In this document: one piece after another, positions 46,891 through 58,005 of the stretch | How positions within the stretch are numbered: the stretch's first letter is position 1 | Layout: the number at the start of each line of letters is the position of its first letter | Notes under the pieces: model-generated | Database searches by the model: none | What the model was told of the DNA's origin: nothing | Seen by the model: only the letters and a program-made list of their open reading frames with translations | Position numbers and translations under genes: made by a program | Assembly: GCA_027076325.1 (NCBI GenBank) | Contig: JALTJZ010000046.1 | Coordinates: 62,001 to 126,000 of the forward strand | Direction: 5' to 3' | Source: Chromatiales bacterium | Lineage (GTDB): Bacteria > Pseudomonadota > Gammaproteobacteria > UBA6429 > Thiohalophilaceae | DNA: 64,000 nt

Positions 46891-49875
46891 TCACATAAAC
46901 ATCCTGTTCCACACAGAACAAATATATTGCTGCTGTTCCACATATTTATTTATAGCAACAAGTCCTTTCTGATCCTGCAAGGCTAAACGGTGCAATCGTT
47001 GACGATATTTTATATACGTTTCAGCTAATCGTTGGCCATCTTCTTTTGTTAGTACATTTATTTCTTTCAGTACATGTAACAAATTAATATTGTCGGTATA
47101 GTCGCATAATTCCGAAAATTTATTTGCCCATGCCAGCACATTAAACTGCACAATAAATTCAATATCAACCAGACCACCCTTATCCTGCTTAATATCAAAG
47201 GTTGTTTTTGTTCCACGTGATAGTGAGTGGCGCATTTTTTCACGCATTTTTACAACTTCCATTTTTAACTCAGCAATATCCCGTTTTTTTCTTAGTACAG
47301 TTTTACGAATGTTATTAAACTTTTGCATAACAATCGGATCACCACTGATAGCGCGCGCCCGAACCAGTGCCTGATGCTCCCAAACCCATGCTTTTTCTGT
47401 TTGATATTTTTCATACGACTGAAGACTACTCACCAACATGCCTGAGGCACCATTGGGGCGTAAACGCATATCCACTTCATACAGGGTGCCCGCAGCCGTG
47501 CGTACACCAAGAAGATGGATAAGACGTTGCCCTAACCTTGCAAAAAATACCGAGTTAACAATGGCACGAGGTGAATCGCTACCCACCGCGCTAGTATCTG
47601 TCATTGCCTGATCATCTTCAGAACCATGTAAAAAAACCATATCCAGATCAGAGCCATACCCCAATTCACACCCTCCCAGTTTTCCATACCCAATAATGGC
47701 AAAGCCCTTATCACAAGCTTTATTATCAGGATCTGATATAAGCGTATTACACGCAGGCCGACCATGACGATGTACCATCGTATGCCATGCCTGTTCCAGA
47801 GTTGCATCTAAAATGACTTCTGCTATCCAGCTTAAATGATCACTAACACGCATTAAAGTCACGGCATTAGCCAGATCTGCCGCGGCAACACGGAGTACAT
47901 TCGATTGTTTAAAATGGCGAATAACATCGGCAATACGCTCTTCATCATTCGAATCTGTTTCTGCAATTTTATTAAAACATTCCTGCTGCAAAGCCTGTTT
48001 GCTTGCCGGAATATATAAGCTGCGTGGGTCAAGCAACTCGTCTAACAACAAAGGGTGTGCACTAATATAATGTGTTACCCAAATACTTTGACTACATAAT
48101 TTAATTAACTGTGATAGTGCCAGCGGGTTTTCAATTAACAACGACATATAAACACTGCGACGGGCAATCTGTTCAATGATTACAGTAACACGTTGTAATG
48201 TTACTTCAGCCATATCGGCTTGCCCAACGGCTGCAATCACCATCGGCATTAGCTGATTTAAACGTTTTTGCCCTTGTGTTGTGCGGGTATGAAAAGCCTT
48301 GCTCTCACGCAAGTCCTTTAATACTTTTAACGCTTCCTGTGGTTTCTGGTACCCCAGGTTCTGTAACGTTTCGACTGCCTGTTCTTCACTTAGTTGTTGT
48401 GACCAGACGAGTTCTATATTCTTGTCGCCCGAAGCCGTTTCGGCCTGTGGAGCATCAAAAACCTGTTCAAAATGACTATGAACTTTTGTGCGATGTACGT
48501 CGAGCTGAGCAGAAAATGCCTGCCAGCTTTTATAACCCATTCCATAGGCTAGTCGTTGTTGTTCAATTTCGGTATCGGGAAGCTGGTGAGTTTGCTGATC
48601 GAGCCGTTCCTGTAAGCGATGTTCAGTATGACGTAAAAAGACATAAGCCTGTGTTAACTCATTGATAACATAGTCAGGTAAACGCTGTTCCTGCTCAATA
48701 ATTTCAAGTATTGTCAGTAAGTCACGCTGTTGATAACGCACATCCCGACCACCTCGGATAAGCTGAAAAACCTGAGCAATAAATTCAACCTCACGGATCC
48801 CGCCAGCACCCAGCTTAACATTCTGTTGCATCCCCTTGCGTTTAACCTGTTGCACTATCATTGTTTTCAAATCACGCATCGATTCGTAAGCACCATAATC
48901 CATATAACGCCGATAAATAAAAGGCCGCAACATTTGCATCAGTTCTGTTGCAGTCGCTTTGCTCCCTGCGACCACTCGTGCCTTAATCATCGCGTAGCGT
49001 TCCCATTCGCGGCCGTGAATTTGATAATAATTTTCAAGCGCATTAAAACTACTTGCCAACGCACCCCCCTCACCAAAAGGCCGCAGGCGCATATCCACCC
49101 GAAATACAAAACCGTCCTCGGTGGTATTGTTGAGTGCTGCAATGACCTTTTTACCCATGCGTGTAAAATAATCGGCATTGCTAATACATCTGCTGCCACC
49201 ACGTGTCTCTCCATCACTCGGGTAGGCAAAAATCAAATCAATATCTGACGAAACATTAAGCTCCCATGCGCCTAACTTGCCCATGGCTATCACAATCAGT
49301 TCCTGTGCTTCATCATTTTGATTAAAGGGCTGGCCAAACTCATGGCTAAAGTCTGAATCCGCTCGCATATAAAAATCACGTGCAGCATTAATGCATACTT
49401 CAGCCAGGGCTGTTAATTCCTGTGTGGTGTTTTTCAGATCACTCCAGCCAGCAATATCGCGCCAGATGATGCGCAACATTTGCTGATTACGAAATTGCCG
49501 CAGTGCAATATACAATGATTGCTCAACATCCTTGTTCACTTCCTGTTGTGCCCATAAGCTCTGAAAATCTGCATGTGAAAAACTGTTTTCAGCAAGGTTT
49601 GATTGACTTAACGCCAGCAACCAGTGAGGATAACGGGCACACCAACGTGCAGCCACTTCACTGCAAGCCCAGACCTTTACTAGCGATTCAACAAACGCTT
49701 TAGTCCAGTTATCGGGTTCATGATCGGCCAGGGTATCTGACAAACCGGCCTTATCACAGTTTTCAGCAAAATTTTGCCAAAATAACTGGCACTGTGCTTG
49801 CAGCTCGGCAGGCAGAACTTGAGTAATGGCTTTTGCCACCCGATCCGCTATCTCGTTTTCAATTTCTGTTGACAT
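46891..49875 (-). CDS. glnE: Bifunctional glutamine synthetase adenylyltransferase/deadenylase
   Basis: GlnE adds and removes AMP on glutamine synthetase in response to PII and glutamine. The 994-residue protein has two nucleotidyltransferase domains. The first has GKLGAWELNVSSDIDLIFAYP (about residue 205-225) for deadenylation, and the second has GYGKLGGCELGYGSDLDMVFLHG (about 720-745) for adenylylation. KLGAGGIREVEFIAQ and DKGGLVDIEFIVQF are the paired regulatory motifs. It is slightly longer than E. coli GlnE (946), with no sign of a break. Confidence 0.95.
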   Translation of the reverse strand: MSTEIENEIADRVAKAITQVLPAELQAQCQLFWQNFAENCDKAGLSDTLADHEPDNWTKAFVESLVKVWACSEVAARWCARYPHWLLALSQSNLAENSFSHADFQSLWAQQEVNKDVEQSLYIALRQFRNQQMLRIIWRDIAGWSDLKNTTQELTALAEVCINAARDFYMRADSDFSHEFGQPFNQNDEAQELIVIAMGKLGAWELNVSSDIDLIFAYPSDGETRGGSRCISNADYFTRMGKKVIAALNNTTEDGFVFRVDMRLRPFGEGGALASSFNALENYYQIHGREWERYAMIKARVVAGSKATATELMQMLRPFIYRRYMDYGAYESMRDLKTMIVQQVKRKGMQQNVKLGAGGIREVEFIAQVFQLIRGGRDVRYQQRDLLTILEIIEQEQRLPDYVINELTQAYVFLRHTEHRLQERLDQQTHQLPDTEIEQQRLAYGMGYKSWQAFSAQLDVHRTKVHSHFEQVFDAPQAETASGDKNIELVWSQQLSEEQAVETLQNLGYQKPQEALKVLKDLRESKAFHTRTTQGQKRLNQLMPMVIAAVGQADMAEVTLQRVTVIIEQIARRSVYMSLLIENPLALSQLIKLCSQSIWVTHYISAHPLLLDELLDPRSLYIPASKQALQQECFNKIAETDSNDEERIADVIRHFKQSNVLRVAAADLANAVTLMRVSDHLSWIAEVILDATLEQAWHTMVHRHGRPACNTLISDPDNKACDKGFAIIGYGKLGGCELGYGSDLDMVFLHGSEDDQAMTDTSAVGSDSPRAIVNSVFFARLGQRLIHLLGVRTAAGTLYEVDMRLRPNGASGMLVSSLQSYEKYQTEKAWVWEHQALVRARAISGDPIVMQKFNNIRKTVLRKKRDIAELKMEVVKMREKMRHSLSRGTKTTFDIKQDKGGLVDIEFIVQFNVLAWANKFSELCDYTDNINLLHVLKEINVLTKEDGQRLAETYIKYRQRLHRLALQDQKGLVAINKYVEQQQYICSVWNRMFM

Positions 49876-49907
49876 ACAGGTATACTATCTTTTTTACTAG
49901 TGGTTAA

Positions 49908-51092
49908 ATGATAATGACAAAACAACAACCAACAAACCCGAGCATAGCAAACAAAAAGAACTGGTTTGAAGTTAATCCAAAAAAAACCATTACATTTATC
50001 ATTATTGTCGGCTTTCTTATTATTGATTTTAGTCTAGCAGCTGCACTAAAAATAGTGGGGGCATTTGAACCATCTTACGTCACATCCAAAGTCAGAGAAG
50101 CCTATTACCGCCGAGCCGATCCGGTTTATCACCATGGCTTAAAAAAGAATATCAGTCGCTATACAGCTGAATGGGGTAAACAGGATTATCGAATCGACAC
50201 TAATTCACTCGGTTTCAAGGACAGCAGCAACCGGCTTGTGCCTTTAAAGCAAAAAAACAAGCGCATTGTTTTTATTGGTGACTCATTTACCGAAGGAATG
50301 GGTGTGCCTTTCGATAAAACATTTACGGGCTTGTTAAAACAACATTTTAAACCTTACAATGTTGATGTGTTAAATGCAGCAGTTAGCTCATATTCACCCA
50401 TTATCTACTATCGGAAAATTAAATACCTTATTGAGACGGTCGGCCTTGAATTTAATGCCGTGGTGGTACTGATAGACTTATCCGATGCTGAAGATGAGGC
50501 ACTTGGCTACCGCTTTGACAAAAATGAAAATGTAGTCAGTCAGGGAAGTGCGGCCAATTTAGGCGCGGCAGAATCAGAACCACTCGCCACACCAAACAGT
50601 AATCGACCGGCCATGAGCGTAAAAGAATTTTTTACCCAATATACTTATTTTCTGGGGCGGCTGCGTAATTTATCCGCCTATCTGAAAACCAAAACACGCT
50701 CATGGGAACGCGGACTGAAACAGCGCCGCGCCATGTGGACACTGGACAAAACCCTGTACGATGAGTTTGGTAAAAAAGGTCTGGATACGGGGGCAAAACA
50801 TATGCTGCAACTTAAACAGCTGCTTGATAAAAAACAAATATCACTCACCGTTGCAGTTTATCCCTGGCCTGACCAAATCTACAATAATGATTTTGAATCA
50901 AAGCAGGTTAACTTTTGGTATAACTGGAGTCGAGCAAATAAAGTCGAGTTTATTAATCTATTTAATGCTTTTGTGCCAACAACAACCGCCGAAGCTGTTA
51001 TCAGAAAATACTATATTAATGGTGACGTACACTGGAATGCGGCCGGACATCAGCGTGTATATCAAGCTCTAAAAACCCGGATACAGCCATAA
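49908..51092 (+). CDS. SGNH/GDSL-type hydrolase, membrane anchored
   Basis: This 394-residue protein has an N-terminal membrane anchor (ITFIIIVGFLIIDFSLAAALKIV, about residues 29-51). The periplasmic part has an SGNH-hydrolase fold: VFIGDSFTEGMGVPFDKTF (nucleophile Ser near residue 127), a VVLIDLSDAEDE strand (Asn position changed to Asp-Leu-Ser) and GDVHWNAAGHQRVYQAL (Asp-x-x-His pair). Such proteins often move or remove acetyl groups on glycans. The start could be Met1 or Met3. It is divergent from glnE. Confidence 0.7.
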   Translation: MIMTKQQPTNPSIANKKNWFEVNPKKTITFIIIVGFLIIDFSLAAALKIVGAFEPSYVTSKVREAYYRRADPVYHHGLKKNISRYTAEWGKQDYRIDTNSLGFKDSSNRLVPLKQKNKRIVFIGDSFTEGMGVPFDKTFTGLLKQHFKPYNVDVLNAAVSSYSPIIYYRKIKYLIETVGLEFNAVVVLIDLSDAEDEALGYRFDKNENVVSQGSAANLGAAESEPLATPNSNRPAMSVKEFFTQYTYFLGRLRNLSAYLKTKTRSWERGLKQRRAMWTLDKTLYDEFGKKGLDTGAKHMLQLKQLLDKKQISLTVAVYPWPDQIYNNDFESKQVNFWYNWSRANKVEFINLFNAFVPTTTAEAVIRKYYINGDVHWNAAGHQRVYQALKTRIQP

Positions 51093-51104
51093 GAGTGGCC
51101 TTTT

Positions 51105-51254
51105 TTAAGTGGCAAATGGACTCATCAACACCCACCAGGCAGAAAAGCCCAGATAAATGCAACTGAGTGCAATTAAACGGAATTTAAGCTCTTTTCGGTA
51201 GCGGGCACGTTCTGATGCACCCATTTTCTCATATCTGGAATTAAATCGTAACAT
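51105..51254 (-). CDS. Small membrane-associated protein (49 aa)
   Basis: This 49-residue ORF begins MLRFNSRYEKMGASERARYRKELK (basic) and ends in one hydrophobic span (LIALSCIYLGFSAWWVLMSPF). GAGA lies 8 bases upstream of the ATG at 51254; an in-frame ATG further out (51311) lacks a ribosome site. It is a one-span membrane protein of unknown role, convergent with the SGNH hydrolase gene. Confidence 0.5.
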   Translation of the reverse strand: MLRFNSRYEKMGASERARYRKELKFRLIALSCIYLGFSAWWVLMSPFAT

Positions 51255-51826
51255 GATGTTTATCTCACATTCAGGGTTTACAAAACAACGCATTAATATA
51301 AAGACATCCATGTCATTAATGCTCCGTTCCCCAATATCTAGTTCAAAAGGTATGGACTAGACGAGGGAATATCATAATAATATCCAGCCCCCATTTCTCG
51401 GTAATATTACCATTTTAAGAGCTGGATATTGCTCCTCAACCATGCTAGCGCTCACGTGTGCTCCATCCGTAGAGACCATTCCTGCTTTAAGAATGTGTCA
51501 ACGCCGGTACGGTTGAGTCCATATTGATAGCAGCGCTTTTAAAGTGTGCCACTATTCAATAAAAATGATTCTACAGGCGATAAAAAATAATTCGCGGTAC
51601 TAATAACACTTAAAAGTGTGAAAAAATGGCATTTTTAGTGCACGTTATTTTTTCTTTACGCTGCGTCTTCCAGCCAGGTACTAAATGCTCTAACTTAATA
51701 GTAAATTCGTATATGCTTTCTCTCTGGTTTTTATACCGTTACAAATCAAAATTGCTGATTTACCGCTCGCTTTTCCTGCCATAATTACCATTTAATTCAC
51801 GCCTGAAATTCGTCAACCACCAAAAA
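51255..51826. other. Long intergenic region with possible gene relic
   Basis: This gap of about 570 bases lies between a small membrane gene and the groEL terminator. It has an inverted repeat (ATATCCAGC near 51380 and GCTGGATAT near 51421) and short coding-like runs on the minus strand around 51430-51530 (for example STDGAHVSASMVEEQYPALK), broken by stops and frame changes. No intact ORF or known RNA is visible. Confidence 0.35.
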
Positions 51827-51856
51827 GAAAGCCCCGCTATCGCTAGCGGGGCTTTC
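51827..51856 (-). terminator. Rho-independent terminator of groESL
   Basis: GAAAGCCCCGCTA pairs with TAGCGGGGCTTTC around a 4-base loop. On the minus strand a TTTTT run follows. It lies 24 bases after the groEL stop. Confidence 0.9.
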
Positions 51857-51879
51857 ATCAGGCTTTCCGGGGTTGCAGT

Positions 51880-53550
<1,671 letters not shown>

Positions 53551-53606
53551 TTAAATTCTAACGGGAATTTTTTAAATTTAAATTCTTAGACGATCAACGT
53601 TGGTAC

Positions 53607-53897
53607 TTAAGATTCAAGTACGCCCATGATGTCTGACTCAGTCATGATGAGAACTTCTTCACCATCAACCTTCACTTCCTGACCAGCGTATTTGCCAAAT
53701 AATACTTTGTCGCCAACTTTTACATCGAGAGGCGTAACATTACCGCTGTCATTTACTTTACCTTTACCAACTGCGATAACTTCGCCTTCAGATGGTTTTT
53801 CAGTTGCGCTATCGGGGATAACGATGCCACTGGCAGTGGTGGTTTCTTCAGCCATACGGCGTACGACAACACGATCGTGTAATGGACGGATCTTCAT
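53607..53897 (-). CDS. groES: Co-chaperonin GroES (Hsp10)
   Basis: GroES caps the GroEL ring. The 96-residue protein has [21 protein letters not shown] as the first strand, the mobile loop ([22 protein letters not shown]) and [12 protein letters not shown] near the end. AGGAGA lies upstream of the ATG. It is the first gene of groESL; the promoter region has a perfect CIRCE repeat about 75 bases upstream. Confidence 0.98.
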   Translation of the reverse strand: MKIRPLHDRVVVRRMAEETTTASGIVIPDSATEKPSEGEVIAVGKGKVNDSGNVTPLDVKVGDKVLFGKYAGQEVKVDGEEVLIMTESDIMGVLES

Positions 53898-53970
53898 GTT
53901 TTTCTTTCTCCTAATAAAAGTCCAGTTAAATCAAATAGATAATTAAATATGTAATATGCTAAACTCTTTA

Positions 53971-53997
53971 TTAGCACTCACCTCTAGTGAGTGCTAA
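53971..53997. promoter_or_regulatory. CIRCE operator (HrcA site)
   Basis: TTAGCACTC-N9-GAGTGCTAA is a perfect match to the CIRCE consensus. It lies upstream of groES, so groESL is probably repressed by HrcA at normal temperature. The hrcA gene is not in the window. Confidence 0.95.
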
Positions 53998-54193
53998 TAA
54001 TAGTCCTGTTATTCGCAGAGTCAAGCCCTATCATGCGCTTATCTGTAGGCTAGCCTCGTTTCCTGACCGTCCTTGTTATGTGTCCACTCCAGGTAAAAAT
54101 CAAGGGGGATATCCGGTTATTTGTATTAATATCAGTCAATTATTGGAGTGAAGGGGCTAAATTGCAGCGCACAAAAGCGTTTTACCCCATAAT

Positions 54194-55756
54194 TTAATGG
54201 CTCGTTCCTGCCGAACGGTTGATTTTGTTGTACACGTTATATTTTCCAGACGGCTTCTTCATTGGCAGGCGCTTTAGTTCTTTTAGCGTGTTGGCATTAT
54301 AAACAATTAACTCACCGTCCATATCCCAAACACTTAACAAGACGTGTTTGCCGTATCGGTCGAATTCAACATGGGCCGCATTTTTCCCAGGTGATGGCCT
54401 GAGTGTTTTAACAATCTCAAGTGTTTGTTTGTCAATAACATGCACCGCTTCTTTATTTGACCCAAAAAACACATCGGCCCAGGCATAAGGTGAGTTTTCA
54501 TGGCTGCGCATAAAAAACCCCGGCCCCAATGTTTTGATTCGCTTAATGGTTTTCCAGCTTGTCATATCGATAATGCTGATTTCACTTTTTTTCAGATTAG
54601 GGGTTGCCATCACCCTGCGGCCTTTGTAATTCCAGGTGATCCCCGAACTCAGGTGTGGCAAGCCGGTTAGCTCAAGATCCGCAACCTTACGACCGATATT
54701 AAGATTAATCACCTGGCCATTTTTAGCGTTACGTGCAGCCCCCATTAAATAGGTATAAGACGGGTCAAACTGAAAATCATCCAGATAGTCATCCAGAAGA
54801 ATATGCCGAACCGGAAATTGGCGCTTGTCGTTGTAATGCATTTCCCAGACTTCGGGAATATCTTTAAGTGCAATAACAAAACTGTTACGCGGCACAGCGG
54901 TATAAACGGCACTGACGCGTGATGTTTTGCCATTCTTATCTTTGACAGGAATAATCTCTATAGGCTCAAGGTTTTCTGCATTCAGTAACACCAGCGTATG
55001 CGGCAGATAGTTACCAACCAGAATGGTTTTGCCGTCACCGGACACGGCCAGATTGCGCGTATTAATTCCGGCTCGAATTTCTGCTACCGTTTTCAGATTA
55101 TAAATATCAAACTTACTCACCCAACCATCGCGTGAAACAAAATAAACATAACGCCCGTCAGGGGAATACTTGGGGCCACCGTGTAACGCAAAGCGGGTTT
55201 TAAAACGATAAATCGGTTCAAACTTATCCCCATCGAGCAGTGTGGCATGGTGGTCACCCAATTCAACAACCACAAACAGGTTAAGCATATCGGCCTTAAA
55301 AACAGGTTGATTGCTCAGGCTAGCTGGCTGGTAGTGGATAAGGTGGGACTTTCTTATTTCAGCCATACCCCAGTCAGGCATGTTTTCTAATGGTGTGTAT
55401 ATATACTTTACAAGCAACTGCCGTTGAGGTGCTGTTAAAACATTACCAAAAGCGGGCATTTGTGTTGCTGCACGGCCTTTTGCAATAATATTAAGTGCTT
55501 TATTTTTGCGTAACCGTTTTAGATTTTCCGGCAACAATGCTGGCCCCATCCCACCTAACCGGCTGGTAGCATGGCAGCTTGCGCAATATTGTTGGTATAA
55601 CTTTTGTGCCTCTTTTTTTTCTGCATCGTTATTGAGGGCAATGTTATTCTCAGCAACGCTGCTTGTAACAAACAAAAGGCTTATTAAAAACCACAAGCTG
55701 CGAGCAACCACTTTGCCTGGCTCACTTTCTGGTGCTCTGCAAACAAATAGCTGCAT
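54194..55756 (-). CDS. nirN: NirN-like cytochrome with heme c and heme d1 domains
   Basis: This 520-residue periplasmic protein joins a cytochrome c domain (CASCH at 58-62, axial Met candidate in QMPAF at 100) to an eight-bladed d1 propeller. Its end (GPGFFMRSHENSPYAWAD, AAHVEFDRYGKHVLLSVW, KPSGKYNVYNKI...GTSH) fits NirN better than nitrite reductase NirS, which usually ends PTGKFNVYN. NirN acts in the last step of heme d1 synthesis, oxidising dihydro-d1. It is the last gene of the nir operon, 16 bases after nirJ. The signal peptide ends near SSVAE. Confidence 0.85.
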   Translation of the reverse strand: MQLFVCRAPESEPGKVVARSLWFLISLLFVTSSVAENNIALNNDAEKKEAQKLYQQYCASCHATSRLGGMGPALLPENLKRLRKNKALNIIAKGRAATQMPAFGNVLTAPQRQLLVKYIYTPLENMPDWGMAEIRKSHLIHYQPASLSNQPVFKADMLNLFVVVELGDHHATLLDGDKFEPIYRFKTRFALHGGPKYSPDGRYVYFVSRDGWVSKFDIYNLKTVAEIRAGINTRNLAVSGDGKTILVGNYLPHTLVLLNAENLEPIEIIPVKDKNGKTSRVSAVYTAVPRNSFVIALKDIPEVWEMHYNDKRQFPVRHILLDDYLDDFQFDPSYTYLMGAARNAKNGQVINLNIGRKVADLELTGLPHLSSGITWNYKGRRVMATPNLKKSEISIIDMTSWKTIKRIKTLGPGFFMRSHENSPYAWADVFFGSNKEAVHVIDKQTLEIVKTLRPSPGKNAAHVEFDRYGKHVLLSVWDMDGELIVYNANTLKELKRLPMKKPSGKYNVYNKINRSAGTSH

Positions 55757-55772
55757 GCTATACCTTTATATA

Positions 55773-56984
55773 CTATACTCGTTTAGCCTGATTAAGCTTA
55801 TTCTGACGAGTCCAGGGGGTTACGCCTAAACGTGGTTTCGTTGTTTCCACACCAATTTCTTCATCGTATAAATAACAGGCGGGATCTTCTGCCCAAAAAT
55901 TACCCGTTAACTGATAGGCACGTACACGGGTATTACCACCGCATACATCCAGATAAGTGCACTGACCACAACGGCCCTCTAGTGGTCGGGGTTGGGTTTT
56001 TAACCCATCCATTAAAGGCGTACTGCGATCTTGCCATATTTCAGAAAAGAGCCGCTGTTTAACATTGCCCAGATTATAATCCCACCAGAAAGTATCCGGG
56101 TGAACATTACCCAGGTTATCAATATTCGAAATATTAACACCAGAAGCATTCCCACCCCACTGAACCAGTTTGGCTCGCATGTGTTCCAGCTTGTCCGGAA
56201 AACGTTTTTCTATCCAGTGTAAAAGGTAAACACCGTCTGCATCATTGTTGCCCGTTACAAATTCGCGTTCACGCCCGGCCTCAATATGTTGCCAACAGGT
56301 ATCAAACAACAAATCCATTGCATTGCGAGTAAGCTGATGTATAACATCATCTTTGCGGTTTTTATTACCACGCCCTGCATAGTTCAAATGGGAAAGATAA
56401 AACTTATCCACCTTTTCCTTTTCCATTATCTTTAATAAATCAGGAAGTTCGTGCGCATTATCCGTCGTCAGGGTAAATCGCATACCCACTTTAATTCCGG
56501 CCTGATGGCATAAACGAATACCCTGCATCGACTCATCAAAAGCACCCTGCTTACGGCGAAACTTGTCATGGGTTTCACGCACACCATCAATACTAATACC
56601 AACGTAGTCATAACCTATTGCTGCAATGCTATTAATATTGGAATCATTAATCATCGTGCCATTGGTTGATAGCCCGACATAAAAACCCATTTCTTTCGCA
56701 CGCTTTGAAATATCAAAAATATCAGAGCGCATTAAGGGTTCACCGCCAGATAAAATAAGAACCGGCACATGAAAACTTTTTAAATCATTCATTGCGTCAA
56801 AAATGTTCTGAGTAGACAGCTCACCAGGAAAGTCTTTATCGGCTGAAATAGAATAACAATGTTTGCAGGTTAAGTTACAACGCCTGATCAGGTTCCAGAT
56901 AACAACCGGACCGGCTGGGTTACGCTTAACACCTAATGGTTGCGGATTTTTTAACTCACGCATGTATTGGCTAATACGAAACAT
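55773..56984 (-). CDS. nirJ: Heme d1 biosynthesis radical SAM protein
   Basis: NirJ removes the propionate side chains of the d1 precursor and leaves oxo groups. The 403-residue protein has the radical SAM cysteines (RRCNLTCKHCYS, Cys36/40/43), LSGGEPLMR and GISIDG. The C-terminal SPASM-like cluster site has CGQCTYLDVCGGNTR...DPACY. The end WTRQNKLNQAKRV is short. It follows nirH by 35 bases and precedes nirN by 16. All cysteines appear present. Confidence 0.95.
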   Translation of the reverse strand: MFRISQYMRELKNPQPLGVKRNPAGPVVIWNLIRRCNLTCKHCYSISADKDFPGELSTQNIFDAMNDLKSFHVPVLILSGGEPLMRSDIFDISKRAKEMGFYVGLSTNGTMINDSNINSIAAIGYDYVGISIDGVRETHDKFRRKQGAFDESMQGIRLCHQAGIKVGMRFTLTTDNAHELPDLLKIMEKEKVDKFYLSHLNYAGRGNKNRKDDVIHQLTRNAMDLLFDTCWQHIEAGREREFVTGNNDADGVYLLHWIEKRFPDKLEHMRAKLVQWGGNASGVNISNIDNLGNVHPDTFWWDYNLGNVKQRLFSEIWQDRSTPLMDGLKTQPRPLEGRCGQCTYLDVCGGNTRVRAYQLTGNFWAEDPACYLYDEEIGVETTKPRLGVTPWTRQNKLNQAKRV

Positions 56985-57019
56985 CCTGATCTCCTGAACA
57001 ATCTTTATATAAGGCTTTA

Positions 57020-57532
57020 CTATAGTCGCATACCCGTTTTTTTAAGAATACGCTGGCTGAACAAAACATCATGACCACTTTCATTTTCACCCAGCAAGGC
57101 AGCAATTTTTGTTACCAACACCATTGCTTCTTCACGATTATGTGCATGTACCATGGCAAATAAATTATATGGCCAGTCAGGCATAATGCGTGGACGATGA
57201 TAACAGTGGCTGACAAAGTCCAGTTCACCAACTTGCTGACCCAACTCAGTAATTTTGTCATCAGGCACATCCCATACTGTCATGCCATTACCTTTATATC
57301 CCAGTGCATAATGATTAGGTACGGCTGCGATACGGCGAATAATACCCCGCTGGAGCATTCTCCTTAGCCTGGAAACAACCTCTTGCATTGATATTCCTAA
57401 TTGTTCAGCAATCGCATCATAAGGGCGTGCAACAAGTGGTAGGCCAGCTTGTGTTGCATAAATAATTTTCCGTTCTATTTCATCAAGACCCGCTTCATCA
57501 GATAATAATTTATATTCCACAGCAACATCCAT
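57020..57532 (-). CDS. nirH: Siroheme decarboxylase subunit
   Basis: NirH is one of four AsnC-like proteins that together decarboxylate siroheme to didecarboxysiroheme for heme d1. The 170-residue protein has an N-terminal winged helix (ERKIIYATQAGLPLVARPYDAIAEQLG) and a C-terminal ferredoxin-like domain with HCYHRPRIMPDWPYNLFAMVH, the H/L-type marker. Order and length fit nirH. It lies 8 bases after nirG. Confidence 0.9.
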   Translation of the reverse strand: MDVAVEYKLLSDEAGLDEIERKIIYATQAGLPLVARPYDAIAEQLGISMQEVVSRLRRMLQRGIIRRIAAVPNHYALGYKGNGMTVWDVPDDKITELGQQVGELDFVSHCYHRPRIMPDWPYNLFAMVHAHNREEAMVLVTKIAALLGENESGHDVLFSQRILKKTGMRL

Positions 57533-57540
57533 ACTCTTTA

Positions 57541-57996
57541 TTAAATCTGTAATTGCAAACCAACAAAATACTCTTCCAGCCTTGGCATATTAAATACTTT
57601 CAGACCAATACGTTTTTCAATATCATGATTAATTTTATCAATTTGTTGTGGTGTTTCTGTTGCCAGCACATACCACATATTAAAATCATGATCACGTTGA
57701 TAATTATGCGCAACTTCAGGATAACTGTTGACTACATCGGCAACCTTATCAAATTTATTTTCCGGGACTTGTATCGCAACCAGACTGAATGCCCCACCTA
57801 GTTTTTGTACATCATACATGGGACCAAATCGCGTTAAGATTCTGTCTTCAAGCAAACGTGCTAATCTTTTTAACAGTTCTTCTTCATCAATATTCAGTTG
57901 AGCAGCAACGTCTGCATAAGGTGTTTCAGTTAAAGGAAACCCTGCCTGCAAAATATTAATAATCTCACGATCCAGTTTATCTATCATCGTTATCAA
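57541..57996 (-). CDS. nirG: Siroheme decarboxylase subunit
   Basis: This 151-residue protein is of the D/G type of the siroheme decarboxylase set. A winged helix (DREIINILQAGFPLTETPYADVAAQLN) is followed by HNYQRDHDFNMWYVLATET, the marker with the conserved His and Arg, and a short end LEEYFVGLQLQI. It is shorter than the D member, as is common for G. It lies 9 bases after nirL. Confidence 0.9.
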   Translation of the reverse strand: MITMIDKLDREIINILQAGFPLTETPYADVAAQLNIDEEELLKRLARLLEDRILTRFGPMYDVQKLGGAFSLVAIQVPENKFDKVADVVNSYPEVAHNYQRDHDFNMWYVLATETPQQIDKINHDIEKRIGLKVFNMPRLEEYFVGLQLQI

Positions 57997-58005
57997 CCCG
58001 GTTAT

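Noticed and set aside
48198-49248. Long plus-strand ORFs opposite glnE (155 and 172 residues)
   Set aside because: They are antisense to a clear, conserved glnE and show no family likeness; low stop density in the complementary frames explains them.
54194-55756. Calling this gene nitrite reductase NirS
   Set aside because: The C-terminal PSGKYNVYNK...GTSH ending and operon position after nirJ fit NirN; NirS usually ends PTGKFNVYN and is the first gene of its operon.
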